Of a stretch of 64,000 bases of DNA, positions 35,015 to 46,434 are shown one piece after another. Both the position numbers and the translations under genes were made by a program. Every line of letters starts with the position of its first letter. Position 1 is the first letter of the stretch. Under the pieces are notes generated by a model. The model was not told the origin of the DNA and did no database searches. It was given only the letters and a program-made list of their open reading frames with translations. Source of the stretch: Chelonoidis abingdonii (Eukaryota > Chordata > Testudines > Testudinidae); the NCBI RefSeq assembly GCF_003597395.2, contig NC_133770.1, positions 90,139,641 to 90,203,640 on the forward strand, read 5' to 3'.

Positions 35015-36107
35015 ATCTTTGATACAGTTTTATAACTTTACCCTCACTCTTGTGTGTCACACCATTTTTATATGGGTTAAAAAGAGTTCTACACTGTTAC
35101 ACAGCAAGGAATGTTACCACTGGCACTAGAGTTTGCTGTTATGCTTTAGGGTTGTGCATGTGGCATAACAGTGCTGTGCAGGAGTAATATACTGACTATA
35201 CTGCAGTATGGGTCTATCTGCCTGTTTTAGCCAGTCATCTAGTGAGGATAAACAGTAAAGAAAGGGCTGTCAGATAACTGCTCCCTCTAGAAGCTTGTAA
35301 AGTGCTGGTATTGGAAGACATGATGCGGCACAGTTCTTAATTCCAGTTTGCTTCAGATCTTTTGGCACATTTCTGCACTGTTTTGCACATAAAATATGAT
35401 GTGATCCTGAGGGGGCAAACAATTCATCTCACATTGAGTACGCAGGAAAATTATATGTCAGAAAAGTGCATTAGGCTCTCTCTATTCCCCCTACGTGAAG
35501 AGTCTTCCAATCTTCTCCATTGCAGAGTTCCTGACCTACATTTGAACTTGCCTATGTGTTACCTGCTGCTCCTCACACTGACTAGGTTAATGGGGGTGGT
35601 TGTTTTATTTTTATTTTTATTTTTTTACAGAGGTAGAAACTTCATTATTTTAACACGGATGCAATTCTCTCATCACAGGGCCCATGGATTTTTATATTAG
35701 CTCATGTGTAGGTTCTGTAGCAGTATCTCCCTTATTTTGCATCATCCTTGTTTGACTGAAACATATTTGTAATGATGTGTTAAAACTCCGGTTCATCTAT
35801 TATTGCTGCAGCAATAGTGTTTGACTAACTTGGATTCAGCACCCACAAACATTACAGGCCCATCTTGAAGCCCTTTCTCAGTTTGTACTATGTCCTTACT
35901 CAGGAAAATTCCCATTTTGACTTCAATAGATGAGTTACCTAAGTGAGGACACAATAAAATAGAGGTTCCAATTGCCTGCTTCCACATGTAAACCCCCAAG
36001 AAGTGGGGCCTCAATAAGAGGAGTTTTCTGAGAACGTCAGAATGTGGTGAATGTGTCCCTAGTCATCAAAGGGGCACATGTTTTGATACTCTTATCCCAG
36101 GGCTAGC
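35015..36107. other. noncoding sequence
   Basis: No gene or clear repeat is seen. A T-rich tract lies at about 35607-35630. Confidence 0.45.
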
Positions 36108-36120
36108 CCCTAAGCCTCAC
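36108..36120. repeat. 13-bp direct repeat, left copy
   Basis: CCCTAAGCCTCAC here is identical to 38673-38685. The two copies bracket a GC-rich transposon plus a CR1 insertion and look like a target-site duplication of the whole block. Confidence 0.65.
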
Positions 36121-36816
36121 TAGGATTGCCAACATTCTGCCAGCACAAAACCAAATGCCCTGCCCCTTCTCCAAGGCCACATCCCCATCCTCACTCACCC
36201 CCCCACCCCATTGCTTGCTCTCCCCACCCTCCCTCACTCTTTCGCTCATTTTCAGTGTGCTGGCTCAGGGGGTTGGGATGCGGGAGGGGGCTCTAGGCTG
36301 GGGAAGGGTGCAGGGGTGCAGATCAGGGCTCTGGCTAGGGGTGCAGGCTCTGGTGTGGGGCTGGGGATGAGGGATTTGGAGTGCAGGAGGGTGCAATGGG
36401 CTGGGACCAAGGGGCTTGGAGGTTGGGAGGTGGTTGGGGTGTGAGGGGGTTAGGGGTGCAGGCTCCAAGTGGCGCTTACCTCAAGCAGCTCCTGGAAGCA
36501 GTGGCATGTTCCCCCTCCAGCTCTTATGCGTAGAGGCTCTGCATGCTGCCACCGTCCACGGACACTGCCCCCGTGGCCAAGGGGATCTGCGGAGCTGGCG
36601 CTTGGGGCAGGGGCAGCATGCAGATCCCCTACACATAGGAGCCGAAGGAGGGACATGCTGCTGCTTCCAGGAGCTGTGCGGAGCCAGGGCAGGCAGGGAG
36701 CCTGCCTAAGCCCCGCTGTGCCACCAACCACACTTTTAATGGCCCAGTCAGCAGTGCTGACCAGAGCCGCCAGGGTTTCTTTTTACTGGGCATTCCAGTC
36801 AAAAACCAGTCACCTA
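36121..36816. mobile_element. GC-rich DNA transposon fragment
   Basis: The fragment begins TAGGATTGCCAACATTCTG and runs through repeated GGGGTGCAGGCTC/GGGGTTGGGATGCGGGAGG motifs (36230-36465), two inverted CAGCTCCTGGAAGCAGTGGCA / TGCTGCTTCCAGGAGCTG segments (36485-36505 and 36655-36676), and CATTCCAGTCAAAAACCAG at the right. I recognise the composition as a common turtle DNA transposon interior whose right inverted terminus is missing here, replaced at about 36817 by the CR1 tail. The frames on either strand are GC-driven and not genes. Confidence 0.55.
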
Positions 36817-36861
36817 GAATCATAGACTTTAAGGTCAGAAGGAACCACTGATAGTCTAGTC

Positions 36862-37167
36862 CAGGGGTAGGCAACCTATGGCACGAGTGCTGAAGGCGGC
36901 ACATGAGCTGATTTTCAGTGGCACTCACACTGCTTGGGTCCTGGTCACCAGTCCAGGGGGCTCTGCATTTTAATTTAATTAAATGAAGCTTCTTAAACAT
37001 TTAAAAACCTTATTTACTTTACATACAACAATTGTTTAGTTATATATTATAGACCTAGAAAGAGATCTTCTACAAACATTAAAATGTATTGCTGGCACGT
37101 GAAACCTTAAATTAAAGTGAATAAATGAAGACTCAGCACACTACTTCTGAAAGGTTGCTGACCCCTG
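36862..37167. mobile_element. hAT-type MITE, 306 bp, inside the CR1
   Basis: The terminal inverted repeats are CAGGGGTAGGCAACCT and AGGTTGCTGACCCCTG. The 8-bp target duplication is GTCTAGTC (36854-36861) / GTCTAGTG (37168-37175). The interior (TTTTCAGTGGCACTCACACT, TTAATTTAATTAAATGAAGC, ACTGGCACG..) is noncoding. It cuts the CR1 3' UTR at a known CTAGT position, which makes the boundaries unambiguous. Confidence 0.9.
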
Positions 37168-37433
37168 GTCTAGTGTGACCTCCTGCACAATGCAGGCCAC
37201 AGAATTTCACCCACCCACTCCTGTATCAAACTCCTAACCTATGCCTGAGCTATTGAAGTCCTCAAATCGTGGTTTAAAGACTTCAAGGTGCAGAAAATCC
37301 TCCAGCAAGTGACTCATGCCCCATGCTGCAGAGGAAGGTGAAAACCCCCAGGGCCTCTGCCAACTTGCCCTGGAGGAAAATTCCTTCCCGACCCCAAATA
37401 TGGCAATCAGCTAAACCCTGAGCATGTGGGCAA

Positions 37434-37695
37434 CAGGGACGGCTCCAGGCACCAGCATGCCAAGGGTGTGCTTGGGGCAGCAAGCCGCAAGGGGCGCTCT
37501 GCCAGTCACCGCGAAGGCAGCAGGCAGGTTGCCTTTGGCGGCATGCCTGCAGAGAGTCCACTAGTCCCGCGGCTTCGGCGGACCTCCCACAGGTGTGCCG
37601 CCGAATCTGCGGGACTGGGGACCTTCCGCAGGCAAGCCGCCGAAGGCAGCCTGCCTGCCATGCTTGGGGCGACAAAATACCTAGAGCCACCCCTG
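37434..37695. mobile_element. GC-rich hAT-type MITE, 262 bp, inside the CR1
   Basis: The ends CAGGGACGGCTCCAGG and CTAGAGCCACCCCTG are imperfect inverted repeats. The 8-bp duplication is GTGGGCAA (37426-37433) / GTGGGCAG (37696-37703). The interior is an imperfect palindrome of GCCGCCGAAGGC-type units, about two-thirds G+C and rich in CpG. A related copy lies at 61497. Confidence 0.85.
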
Positions 37696-37951
37696 GTGGG
37701 CAGACTCATCAGTTAGACATCCAGGAAAGAATTCTCTGTAGTAACTCAGATCCCACCCCATGTAACATTCCAACACAGGCCATTGGGCATATTTACTGCT
37801 AATAGTCAGAGATCAATTAATTGCCAAAATTAGGCTATCCCATCATATCATCCCCTCCATAAACTTATCAAGCTTAGTCTTGAAGCCAGATATGTATTTT
37901 GCCCCCACTTCTTCCCTTGGAAGACTGTTCCAGAACTTCATTCCTCTGATG

Positions 37952-38149
37952 TCAAGTATCAGAGGGGTAGCCATGTTAGTCTGGAATCTGTAAAAGCAGC
38001 AAAGAGTCCTGTGGCACCTTATAGACTAACAGACATATTGGAGCATGAGCTTTCATGAATCTGACGAAGTGGGTATTTACCCACGAAAGCTCATGCTCCA
38101 ATACATCTGTTAGTCTATAAGGTGCCACAGGATTCTTTGCTGCTTTTAC
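37952..38149 (+). mobile_element. fold-back Penelope-like element with hammerhead-like core, 198 bp
   Basis: Arms of about 65 bases (37990-38054 and 38086-38149) are near-perfect reverse complements. For example, TATAGACTAACAGACATATT is mirrored by AATACATCTGTTAGTCTATA. The direct repeats TCCTCTGATG (37942-37951) and TCCTCTTATG (38150-38159) flank it. The loop holds CTGACGA (38061-38067), an A, a 6-bp hairpin GTGGGT/ACCCAC with an ATTT loop (38069-38084) and GAAA (38085-38088), the order of a hammerhead ribozyme core. A CTT triplet (38050-38052) sits at the arm tip where cleavage would be expected. Penelope-like elements are known to carry hammerhead motifs. Assignment of this family to them is my inference. 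Confidence 0.65.
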
Positions 38150-38170
38150 TCCTCTTATGGTTAGAAACCT

Positions 38171-38629
38171 TCATCTAATTTCAAGTCTAAATTTCCTGAT
38201 GGCCATTTTATATCCATTTGTTCTTGTGTCCACATTGGTACTGAGTTTTAATAATTCCTCTCCCTCCCTGGTATTTATCCTTCTGATATATTTATACAGA
38301 ACAATCATATCTCCCCTCAGCCTTCTTTTGGTTAGGCTAAACAAGCCAAGCTCTTTGAGTCTCCTTTCAGAAGACAGGTTTTCCATTCCTCAAATCATCC
38401 TAATAGCCCTTCTCTGTACCTGTTCCAGTTTGAATTCATCCTTCTTACACATGGGAGACCAGAGCTGCACACAATATTCCAGATGAGGTCTCACCAGTGC
38501 CTTGTATAATGGTATTAACACCTCCTTATCTCTACTGGAAATACCTCGCCTGATGCATCCCAAGACCACATTAGTTTTTTCCACAGCCATATCACATTGA
38601 TGGCTCGTAGTCATCCTGTGATCAACCAA
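38171..38629 (-). pseudogene. CR1 ORF2 C-terminal segment (second copy)
   Basis: Two adjoining frames read, from the right, VDHRMTTSHQCDMAVEKTN, LIPLYKALVRPHLEYCVQLW and KDEFKLEQVQRRAIRMI, then SSERRLKELGLFSLTKRRL and YKYIRRINTREGEELLKL. RPHLEYC.QLWSP is the conserved post-polymerase block of CR1. A one-frame shift near 38388 separates the two halves, and the frame is later cut by the fold-back insertion. Confidence 0.85.
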
Positions 38630-38672
38630 TACTCCGAGGTCCTTCTCCTCCTCTGTTACTTCTAACTGGTAA

Positions 38673-38685
38673 CCCTAAGCCTCAC
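38673..38685. repeat. 13-bp direct repeat, right copy
   Basis: CCCTAAGCCTCAC is identical to 36108-36120, immediately beyond the 5'-truncated end of the CR1. Confidence 0.65.
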
Positions 38686-40589
38686 AGATCTTAGGGAATC
38701 AGCAGGAGGACAGGACTAAACACTGGCTAGATGCTGCAGGGTTTTGTTTCAGTTTTGGGTCTCTAGTGCAGCTCAGTGGACCTATTACCAGGCTGTCTCA
38801 GCTGGTAGTGGGCCCCAGAATGCCACTATAGAAAGATTCACATTGCAGCAGGATGGAGTAGGCCATGGGGAAGTAATACAGTCAATGGACTGAGCTACTC
38901 TGTCCAGGATGCTCTCCAGCAAAAACAGCTATCAGGGATCAAACCTTGTGCGTGGAAAGATTGCAAAGGGAATAACGAAGTGACATGCATTGAAAGAATA
39001 TAACCCAACATTTACAATAGCCTGACACTTTTAGGCAGCACTGAAATATTTGTAAAAACACAGGGCAATGAAGTAGTGGATCTTTCAATGTAACAAGTAA
39101 TTTGACATCTTAATTGAAAAAATATGGGGAATTCCCCTTGCCCTTGTGTATTTGGATGAAATAACTATTTATAGATATTTGCTTTGTAAGAACCTACAAC
39201 ACCCAACTCCTATTGGCATCAGGTACTGACCCACCCCCAGTGCTAGGCTCAGGTGTTAAAAAAATAAAAAATGTAAGTTATAGGCCTGATCCTGCACCCC
39301 CTAAAATCAACGGGAGCAGTATAAGCCTGTGAAAATCTTAAGCAGCCATTTTAGAGCAAATCAGATGTTTGCGAGTATGAACTAGGAGGATAACACACAT
39401 GCAGGGGAAGTTTCAAAGGGATGATTTGGATGTACAGTGCTGAGTACTCTTGAATGCTTTGGGGTTTGGGATAAGGTAAGCGGTGCCAGAGTTGGCTCAC
39501 AAAAGACAGGAAGAATAAGTAGAGAAGTCACCTGCAAAGACTTCTACTCAGCATTCCTCTACCCATTAGAAATCTACTAACCACTGCATGCAAGTCACCA
39601 GCTAACTTTGCACTCATTCTAAAGGATGGTGCCAATCCACCTGATGGCAGGACATAAACAGAGTGCAGGCTTCAGCTAGGGAAGAGTCTTCCTGGTGCAC
39701 TTAAAATGCCGCATCAAAAATGTGCTTGTGTAAGCAGCAAGGGCTTTACTGAAGGCACCAAGGAGACAGAGTTTTGAGAATTTCAGCAGTTGTGCTGCTC
39801 CCTCCACGGAAGTAATGCTACACAGCCATGTGTAGTAGCTGATGGCAGGAAGCAGCACAGGATTGAAGGGGTATGGTGACAAGCCATTTATAATGCCTAG
39901 TCAGAAAAAGCACAGTTAAAACAATGGGTTTTATTTAGAAACTGCTCTGTGCTTCTGTGTGTTGCCATTAAAAAGGAGAAAGGGCAGGCAGAGGTGCCCC
40001 TATGTAACCAGTGGGTGAAGGAAGGGGAGTAACAGGGTTCTCTCAGTTGCAATATGCAAATTCAATTGACATGGAGAGCCTATTAGTATGGGGATTACAG
40101 ACCCCTAATCTTAACCTATTGTGCTTCGTATAGCTGGTGTCATTGCCATGAAAAGCCTTGACAGATACTGACTATGTACAGCCAGAAAAGCATCTGAACC
40201 TCATGTAGCACATAATAAAGTTTATTGGTGGAAAGCCAGGGAGCAAAAGCATATCTGTCCACTCATACTGATAGTCCCCTGTATACACCCACCCACATGC
40301 CACAGTCTCTCAGTATGCGCCCCTTACTTCCACCAAAGTGTATCATGGTCACTAGGTAATGTTACACTTTTCTTCACCAAATAACTTTTTTTGTTTTCAC
40401 TCCACAAAAAGTTGTCCTTTATGTTGTAGTTCTGTCATCACTGGGTTATTTGTAGAGGATTAATAAGGATTCCTTTCTTCAGACATGCTTCTCAATCAAG
40501 ATTTTTCAGATCCACCTGCTCCCCTAGGAGGGGAACTCAGCCACTAGAATCCTCTAGTCAAGGCTCTTTTCTGCTTGTGCAGCTCAAGT
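38686..40589. other. noncoding sequence
   Basis: No gene was recognised. A short palindromic-MITE remnant (ATAGGCCTGATCCTGCACCC ... ATCAACGGGAGCAG) lies near 39278-39320. Confidence 0.45.
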
Positions 40590-40597
40590 ATCTAGAG

Positions 40598-41305
40598 CAG
40601 GGGCGGGCAAACTTTTTGGCCTGAGGGCCACATCAGGTTTTGGAAATTGTATGGAGGGCCAGTTACCTCCCCAAACAGCCCTACCCCCATCCAACCCACC
40701 CGTGCTTCTCACCCCTGATGGCCTTCCCCAGATTCCTGCCTCATCCACCCCCCGATTCCCTGGCAGCCCCCCCCAGGACCCCTACCCCATCTACCACCCC
40801 TACTCCCTGTCCCCTGACTGCCCCCCCTGCTGCCCCATCCAACCCCCTCTTCCTAACTGCCCCATCCAACCATCCCTTCTCTCTGTCCCCTAACAGCCCC
40901 CAGAACCACTGCCCTGACTGCCCCCCTACCCTACCACCTTGTCCTTTCTGACCACCCCCAAGGACCCCTGCCCCATTCAATCCCTGTTCTCCACCCTCTG
41001 ACCACCCCCAACCCCTATCCATACCACCACCCTCTGACCACCACCCCAAATTCCCCTGCCTTCTATCCAATCCCCCCTGCTCCCTGCCCCCTTACCACAC
41101 TGCCTGGAGTACCGGTGGCTGGTGATGCTACAGCCACACCACCTGGCTGGAGGCAGCCATACCCAGCTGGAGCCCACCATTGAGAGAATTGCGCTGGCTA
41201 TGGAGTGAGAAGAGGCTTCAGGAGAGGAGGAATAGCAGTGGAGGGGCCGAGGGCTAGCCTCCCAGGCCAGAAGGGTCCCACAGACCACAGTTTGCCCCAC
41301 CTCTG
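40598..41305. mobile_element. hAT-type nonautonomous element, 708 bp
   Basis: It begins CAGGGGCGGGCAAACTTTTT and ends AGTTTGCCCCACCTCTG, giving inverted termini of about 16 bases. A perfect 8-bp duplication ATCTAGAG flanks it (40590-40597 and 41306-41313). The interior is cytosine-rich with repeated CCCCTGACTGCCCCCC-type units and contains no transposase. The long proline-rich frames on this strand and the glycine-rich frames on the other are composition artefacts. Confidence 0.9.
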
Positions 41306-41313
41306 ATCTAGAG

Positions 41314-44300
41314 AGTAGGAGAATACACTCATGCTTACAGCAGATCCACCAGCTGCTTTCAGTAGCTCACTTCACACCACTGAGAACACAATCTTTGCAA
41401 ATGGGACACCACTAAAACTAGTCCTATGTTCAGTTTCCCTATGGATCAGGCACCTATTCTCTAATCTGGATGCAGCTTCCCAGACAGGAAGTTGTTCTTC
41501 TAAACTCCACTATGGACTCACTGCTGCAGTACAGTCTTGCCTTGCTGCTCCCCAGGGCAACTCAAGAAATGGGCACCAATGACATTGCTTGTGCTCCTCT
41601 GGCAGGCTAAGGACTACAGTAATCCTGATAGGGATGGGGAGGGTGTAGCTTCCCATATGTCTCCCTTGACCTCACCATCTAGGGGCATGATAGCTTCCAG
41701 GGCAAGTCTGTGCTGCTGAATTAACTGTGCCTCCATTAAGCCTCCTTAGGTTATGGAGCCTGTTGAAAGGTATTGGCATCTCCTCAGTCTTCGAGAAAGA
41801 GCAAACCTTCACCCCCTTTTCTGGCTTGAATCGAGACCACTGTAATATGGTCAGGTGTTGTGCGGTCCCCACACTGAACTGCACATCCTAAAAGAACCAC
41901 CACCCACCTCAATTCTCTCTCTTTCTCTCTCTCTCCTTCTCCTTCTCCCCTAGACCCTTATAGTCACCTTTCCACTAGCCCTGTTTTAGCACTTGCCTAG
42001 TCCCCCTTAGTGACTGCTGGAATTTCTCTGCCTTTTGTATTTATGCCCTCCTGCATGTTTGTTTTTATAAAATCAATTGAAGTGGGATTCCCAGGTGTGC
42101 GGAGTCCTGAGCAACCAATAAGGGACCGGTGCCTGAATTGCTTAATCTGCACCTGCTGATTAGTTCTGTCTCTGATGTGACTAAAAGTCTGAAAGCAGCT
42201 GGCTGAGTATTTTGTGGGGCTTCTGAGCACTTCTGAAAATCCCAATTGAGCAGCCAGTCCCACATCTATCCAACTGACCCCCTAGAATGCTCAGGTAACT
42301 TGAGTGCAAACTGCTGATCTGCTCTGAAAACTCCCCGTGCCCCCAAATAATACAGTGAGCCCCATTTTCAGCATGCAGTTGCTCATTTGCACCCATGCCA
42401 GCTTTTGAAAATTTCCTAAAACTCAAATTCCTGCTAACTTCCTTGAGAGCTATAGCTGAACAGGGACTGCAGCTTCCGGCTCTGAGATGGCTCAGAAGGC
42501 AATATCCTGTGGGGTGCTGGGGCATGCTTAAAAAGATAGGCATTACTCTCTGAACTTCATAAAAAACATGTTTTCAGGAGATATAGATTTGGTACATCAA
42601 CCATTTGGAATCTCAGAGAGAAACTTAAAGGGGATTTAGAATGTCAAACACAAAGAAATGATGCTTTGCTTTTAGTGGTGGAAAAAAAATCTTCCTGAGC
42701 ACTGTTACCAACAGATTATTTTTTTTTTTTTAAAAAAGGTAGTTCATTGATGTTCCTCTAAGGAGAACTAGTCAATAGAGTAGGGGTCTGATCCTATTCT
42801 TAATAAAGTCCATAGCAAAACTCTGACTTCAATACGGATCGGATCAGAATTTAGTTTTCCTTCACATTCTCATACGTGTCTGCGCCTGAATGACTTTGCT
42901 AATTTTACATTAGTCATAAGGTACTATTGACTGAACCTAGAGTAAATATTTCAGTTCTACGAACAATGTATTTAAAAGCAGAACAGTATTTGACTATCTT
43001 TGTGCTTCAAATTTTCATTTTAATTAGGACTATAACATTTGTATCCCCCATCAGCATAAGGTAAATTTGGTAAAGTGCTTAAGACATCAAAACTGAAAAA
43101 CAGGTTTTTTTCAAAATAAAAACTAACCTCTTATCAGAATATAATCTTAAAATGATGCAGTTATTTACATTATAATAACTTAATCCAAATCATCCCAGAT
43201 CTTCAAACCATCATTTGCAATGTGTATTTTGCATATTACATAGCTTTCACTGCAAAATGATTTCAGCCTAAGGAAACGTGCAACCAGTAACAAAAGCTCA
43301 TAATATTATATTAAAAATGACTATATGATATAATAGCACAGTGGTTCAGGGAGTACAGGTGTGAATCTCTGTGCATATACATACAGATCACATTTCTAAA
43401 CTAATTTATGCTTTGGAAACCAAACAACTTTTCTAGATTTATGAACATCAATCTATATTGCACACAGAGCACAAGCACAATGACTTGCCCACTCAGTTTG
43501 AAAATATCAGGCCAAGTGCCATGTATGGTCCTTGCTCAAGCCAAAACTTCCACTGTTGTCAATGGGAGGGAGGAAGGGGTATGTGTGTGTATGTGTAAGA
43601 ACTGCACCGTCTGGCCTATTTAGACCCCAATCCTCCAAGCTGATTGGCCTGCACAGGGCAGTTTGCAGGGTTAGAGCCTCAGGTGTGCACTGCAGATCAA
43701 TCGACATGCTAAATCTTAAGGTTCCAGTGGAGATTTTAGGTCTAGATATCATTTTTTAAATACTCCTGAACCCAGATTATGCAAAATATAGCAATGGGCA
43801 CGATAGAGTTCTGAAAAGTTTGTCTTGAGTCCTATGTGCCAAATTCTGCCCTGTTTATAGACACAACTCCTGACGTGAAAAAACTTGTCCCTATGTGTGT
43901 TACAAGTCAGCACAGGGAGCAGCAGACTGTGGTCCTGATGTGTCACTTCTCAGAAATAGCTATGATTTTTCTTTCTATGTGCAGGGAAGATTCTAAAGAG
44001 GGAAGTAAGATACACTGATTCAGGTCTTTGAAAATGTCAGACACATACCTGACTATAAAAAGGTCTGAGGGGGTTTCTCAGGATGGGGGCAGATGTATTT
44101 GGCACCAGTCCTTTCCCAGGTCTGGAGCTTCTAGTACAGGGACTAATTTGCATATCTGATTATGTGTACGACTCATATTTTTCAGACTATTTTATTTAAA
44201 TTGCTGGAGTGATATTTTTCTCTAGCATTTGATAAATAATGTTCACCAAATGGTAGAAAATGAACATGCAACATATGTTAGCTCTAACAGCAAACTGCCA

Positions 44301-46090
44301 CCATCAGATATTATCCCATAGAGCTGGTTGGAGCAGAATGCCAAGCCTGCAGCTTGTATGTAGGTATACACATAGAGTCCAAATGTAACATCCATAGACT
44401 TCCATCTCCCCCATCAGAAATCACCCATATAACCCGTGGAGTGGCTCTTCTGCTGTTTTGCATATCCATTATGTGTAATAACAGAGTCTGGAAACACCAC
44501 CTAACTATGCTTGCTTTCTCTCACTTCCTCAGCCCGCCTTACCCTCTCTTGCAGGCAGGCAGATGTTGCAGTGTCTGGTTAGGGGATGAGTGATCCTTCA
44601 ACATCCTAATGCAGTCTGAGTTCTCACTGCTTCACTGGATAGCCTGCTAAGAAGGAAGTGGGCCAGTAGAAGTGCTGAAACTGGCTTGCTCCATTGGATA
44701 CATGAGGTGTGTCATTGTGCAGAATCAGGCCCTCTGTATTTACATGCAAACTAATTAGCTCTAATAGATACTTGGTCTCAAGTAAAGCCAAAGGGACTGA
44801 ACCTGCCCTGTATATAAAACTTAAAAGCTTACTACCCCTAGCGTGAAAAAACATCTTTGCACTGTCATGAGGAACTATTCACCCTGATAAGGATTGCTTA
44901 TCGCCTTTTCTAAGCTATTTTTGTTTGAACTATGAGTTATATTTCACAGTGTAAGAATATGTTAAATAATGAAATTTAAAATGGAAGGAGCTATACATTA
45001 ATAGGAATAAGCCACATCAGGAGATGCGTTAGAACTGTAAGCTTTTGGTGCACTTGGCTGAATGCCTCTGATCACTTCAGGCATGCACCAACAGTTGGCT
45101 AATGCACACCCTGTTGTGGCTCATTGCTTGTTATATTCGTACAGTACACTCTTGTTTTTAAAAGCAGGTGTTGGCTTTCAAGGGGAAAGCGATTCCCAGG
45201 GCTTCAGGATAATCCTTCATAAAGCAAATATTTTGCCCCTTGGTGTAGTTGTCTTCACTTGCCTTGTAAATTAGTTTTCTTACATTTGTGATCATGGAGA
45301 ATTGTATCTCGTGACGAAGGATTTTGTTTTAAAATACATAACTCAGAGTGCATTTTAAAGCTATCTTAGAAAAGCAATCTCTGTGTGTGCAAGTTAGATT
45401 ATCTGTATAGCTCTAGACAAAAGTGAACAGCATATTTCATACTATTTTACTTGTTTATGCTGTATGCTTATTTCCTGTTTGTTTTTCATTTACAGGATTA
45501 CTAATGACAGTTACTACCAGAGGCTTCTGTCTCCTTTCAGGTTATTGTAATATGGGGCATTGTACTATATACACGATTATTCACAGAGCATGCATTTCCA
45601 GCAGCTGAATTACTGGATCTGCTCTAAATGATCTATGGCTATTACAGCTGGGACTGTACAGTACAGCTATAATTTTGATGCATATTAATAACCACCTAGC
45701 AAAGATGTAAATGCCCTTTTCTCTGTTGGGGGCAGAACGAATGGCTGGATGTAGTCAAGTGGGCAAACAGGGCTGCAATTGTCAAAAGGGTTGATCTTTT
45801 AGAAATGTTTCTCTCTGCTTTATTGTGTGCAGCAAAACTCTTAAAGAAATACGATCAAAGGGGAAACTAGCTGCAGCCCTGCAGAGGTGGGGGAGGGAGG
45901 AAAAGAGATCATTCATGTGTCCCCCTTTCAGGGGGCTTATCTCCCCCAACAACCTGCTGCAGTGTCTTTTTCCTCCACCAGCTCCGCTGATCAGTGCAGA
46001 TGCTGTCAAATTTCACGGAGCAACACCACCACCAATAGTGATTAATCCTCCTCTCGCCAAACCTGCGCTAAACTGTCTTCCAGCGTAAAG
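41314..46090. other. noncoding sequence upstream of the CpG island
   Basis: A pyrimidine (CT)n tract lies at about 41913-41947, and remnants of palindromic MITEs near 42783-42850 and 43540-43570. No gene is recognised. From about 44900 to the CpG island the sequence lacks recognisable repeats. It may hold upstream regulatory DNA, but no specific element can be defended. Confidence 0.45.
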
Positions 46091-46100
46091 AGGCCACTTC

Positions 46101-46121
46101 TTTTTTTTTTTTTTTTTTTTT
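46101..46121. repeat. T21 homopolymer
   Basis: An uninterrupted run of 21 thymines lies about 100 bases upstream of the CpG island. It may be nucleosome-excluding, or the tail of an old minus-strand retroelement. No element body is visible next to it. Confidence 0.85.
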
Positions 46122-46434
46122 GGAGTGGGGTGGAGGGGTGCGGAAAGGAAGGAGGGGGAGCCAAACCCAAGAAATTGCCAGAGATTAATGAGCCTTCTCC
46201 TTATTAGTGGGGCCGTGGGCTTTGTCTGCTCGGGGCTGGGCAGGGGGCAGCGTGAATGGATGGCACAACGTGCAGGAAACACACACACGCTGCAGCTCGA
46301 GCAGCGCCTCTCCCTCTCCGCGGCGTAAGGGTGAGGGCCGGGGGGCGGGAGGGGGCGACGACCCGGCCAATGGCAGAGGCCGCGGCGGAGTCACTGGCAA
46401 CAGCTGCGGCGGCAGCAGCCGGGGTCGAGCCAGC

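Larger units (their letters stand above)
36817..38668 (-). mobile_element. CR1 LINE 3' part, minus strand, with three nested insertions
   Basis: The 3' UTR (AATCATAGACTTTAAGGTC ... AAATTCCTTCCCGACCCC) is at the left and ORF2 C-terminal codons are at the right. The copy is 5'-truncated inside ORF2 near 38668. Its sequence is interrupted at 36862-37167 and 37434-37695 by hAT elements and at 37952-38149 by a fold-back element. Removing these with their duplications restores a continuous CR1 of about 1.09 kb, so all three insertions are younger than the CR1. Confidence 0.85.

Noticed and set aside
36155..37802. Multiple overlapping frames of 60-135 codons on both strands
   Set aside because: They fall inside a GC-rich transposon, a GC-rich MITE and CR1 3' UTR; none crosses element borders meaningfully.
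40640..41070. Proline-rich (plus) and glycine-rich (minus) frames
   Set aside because: They are translations of the cytosine-rich interior of a hAT element with clear termini and target duplication.
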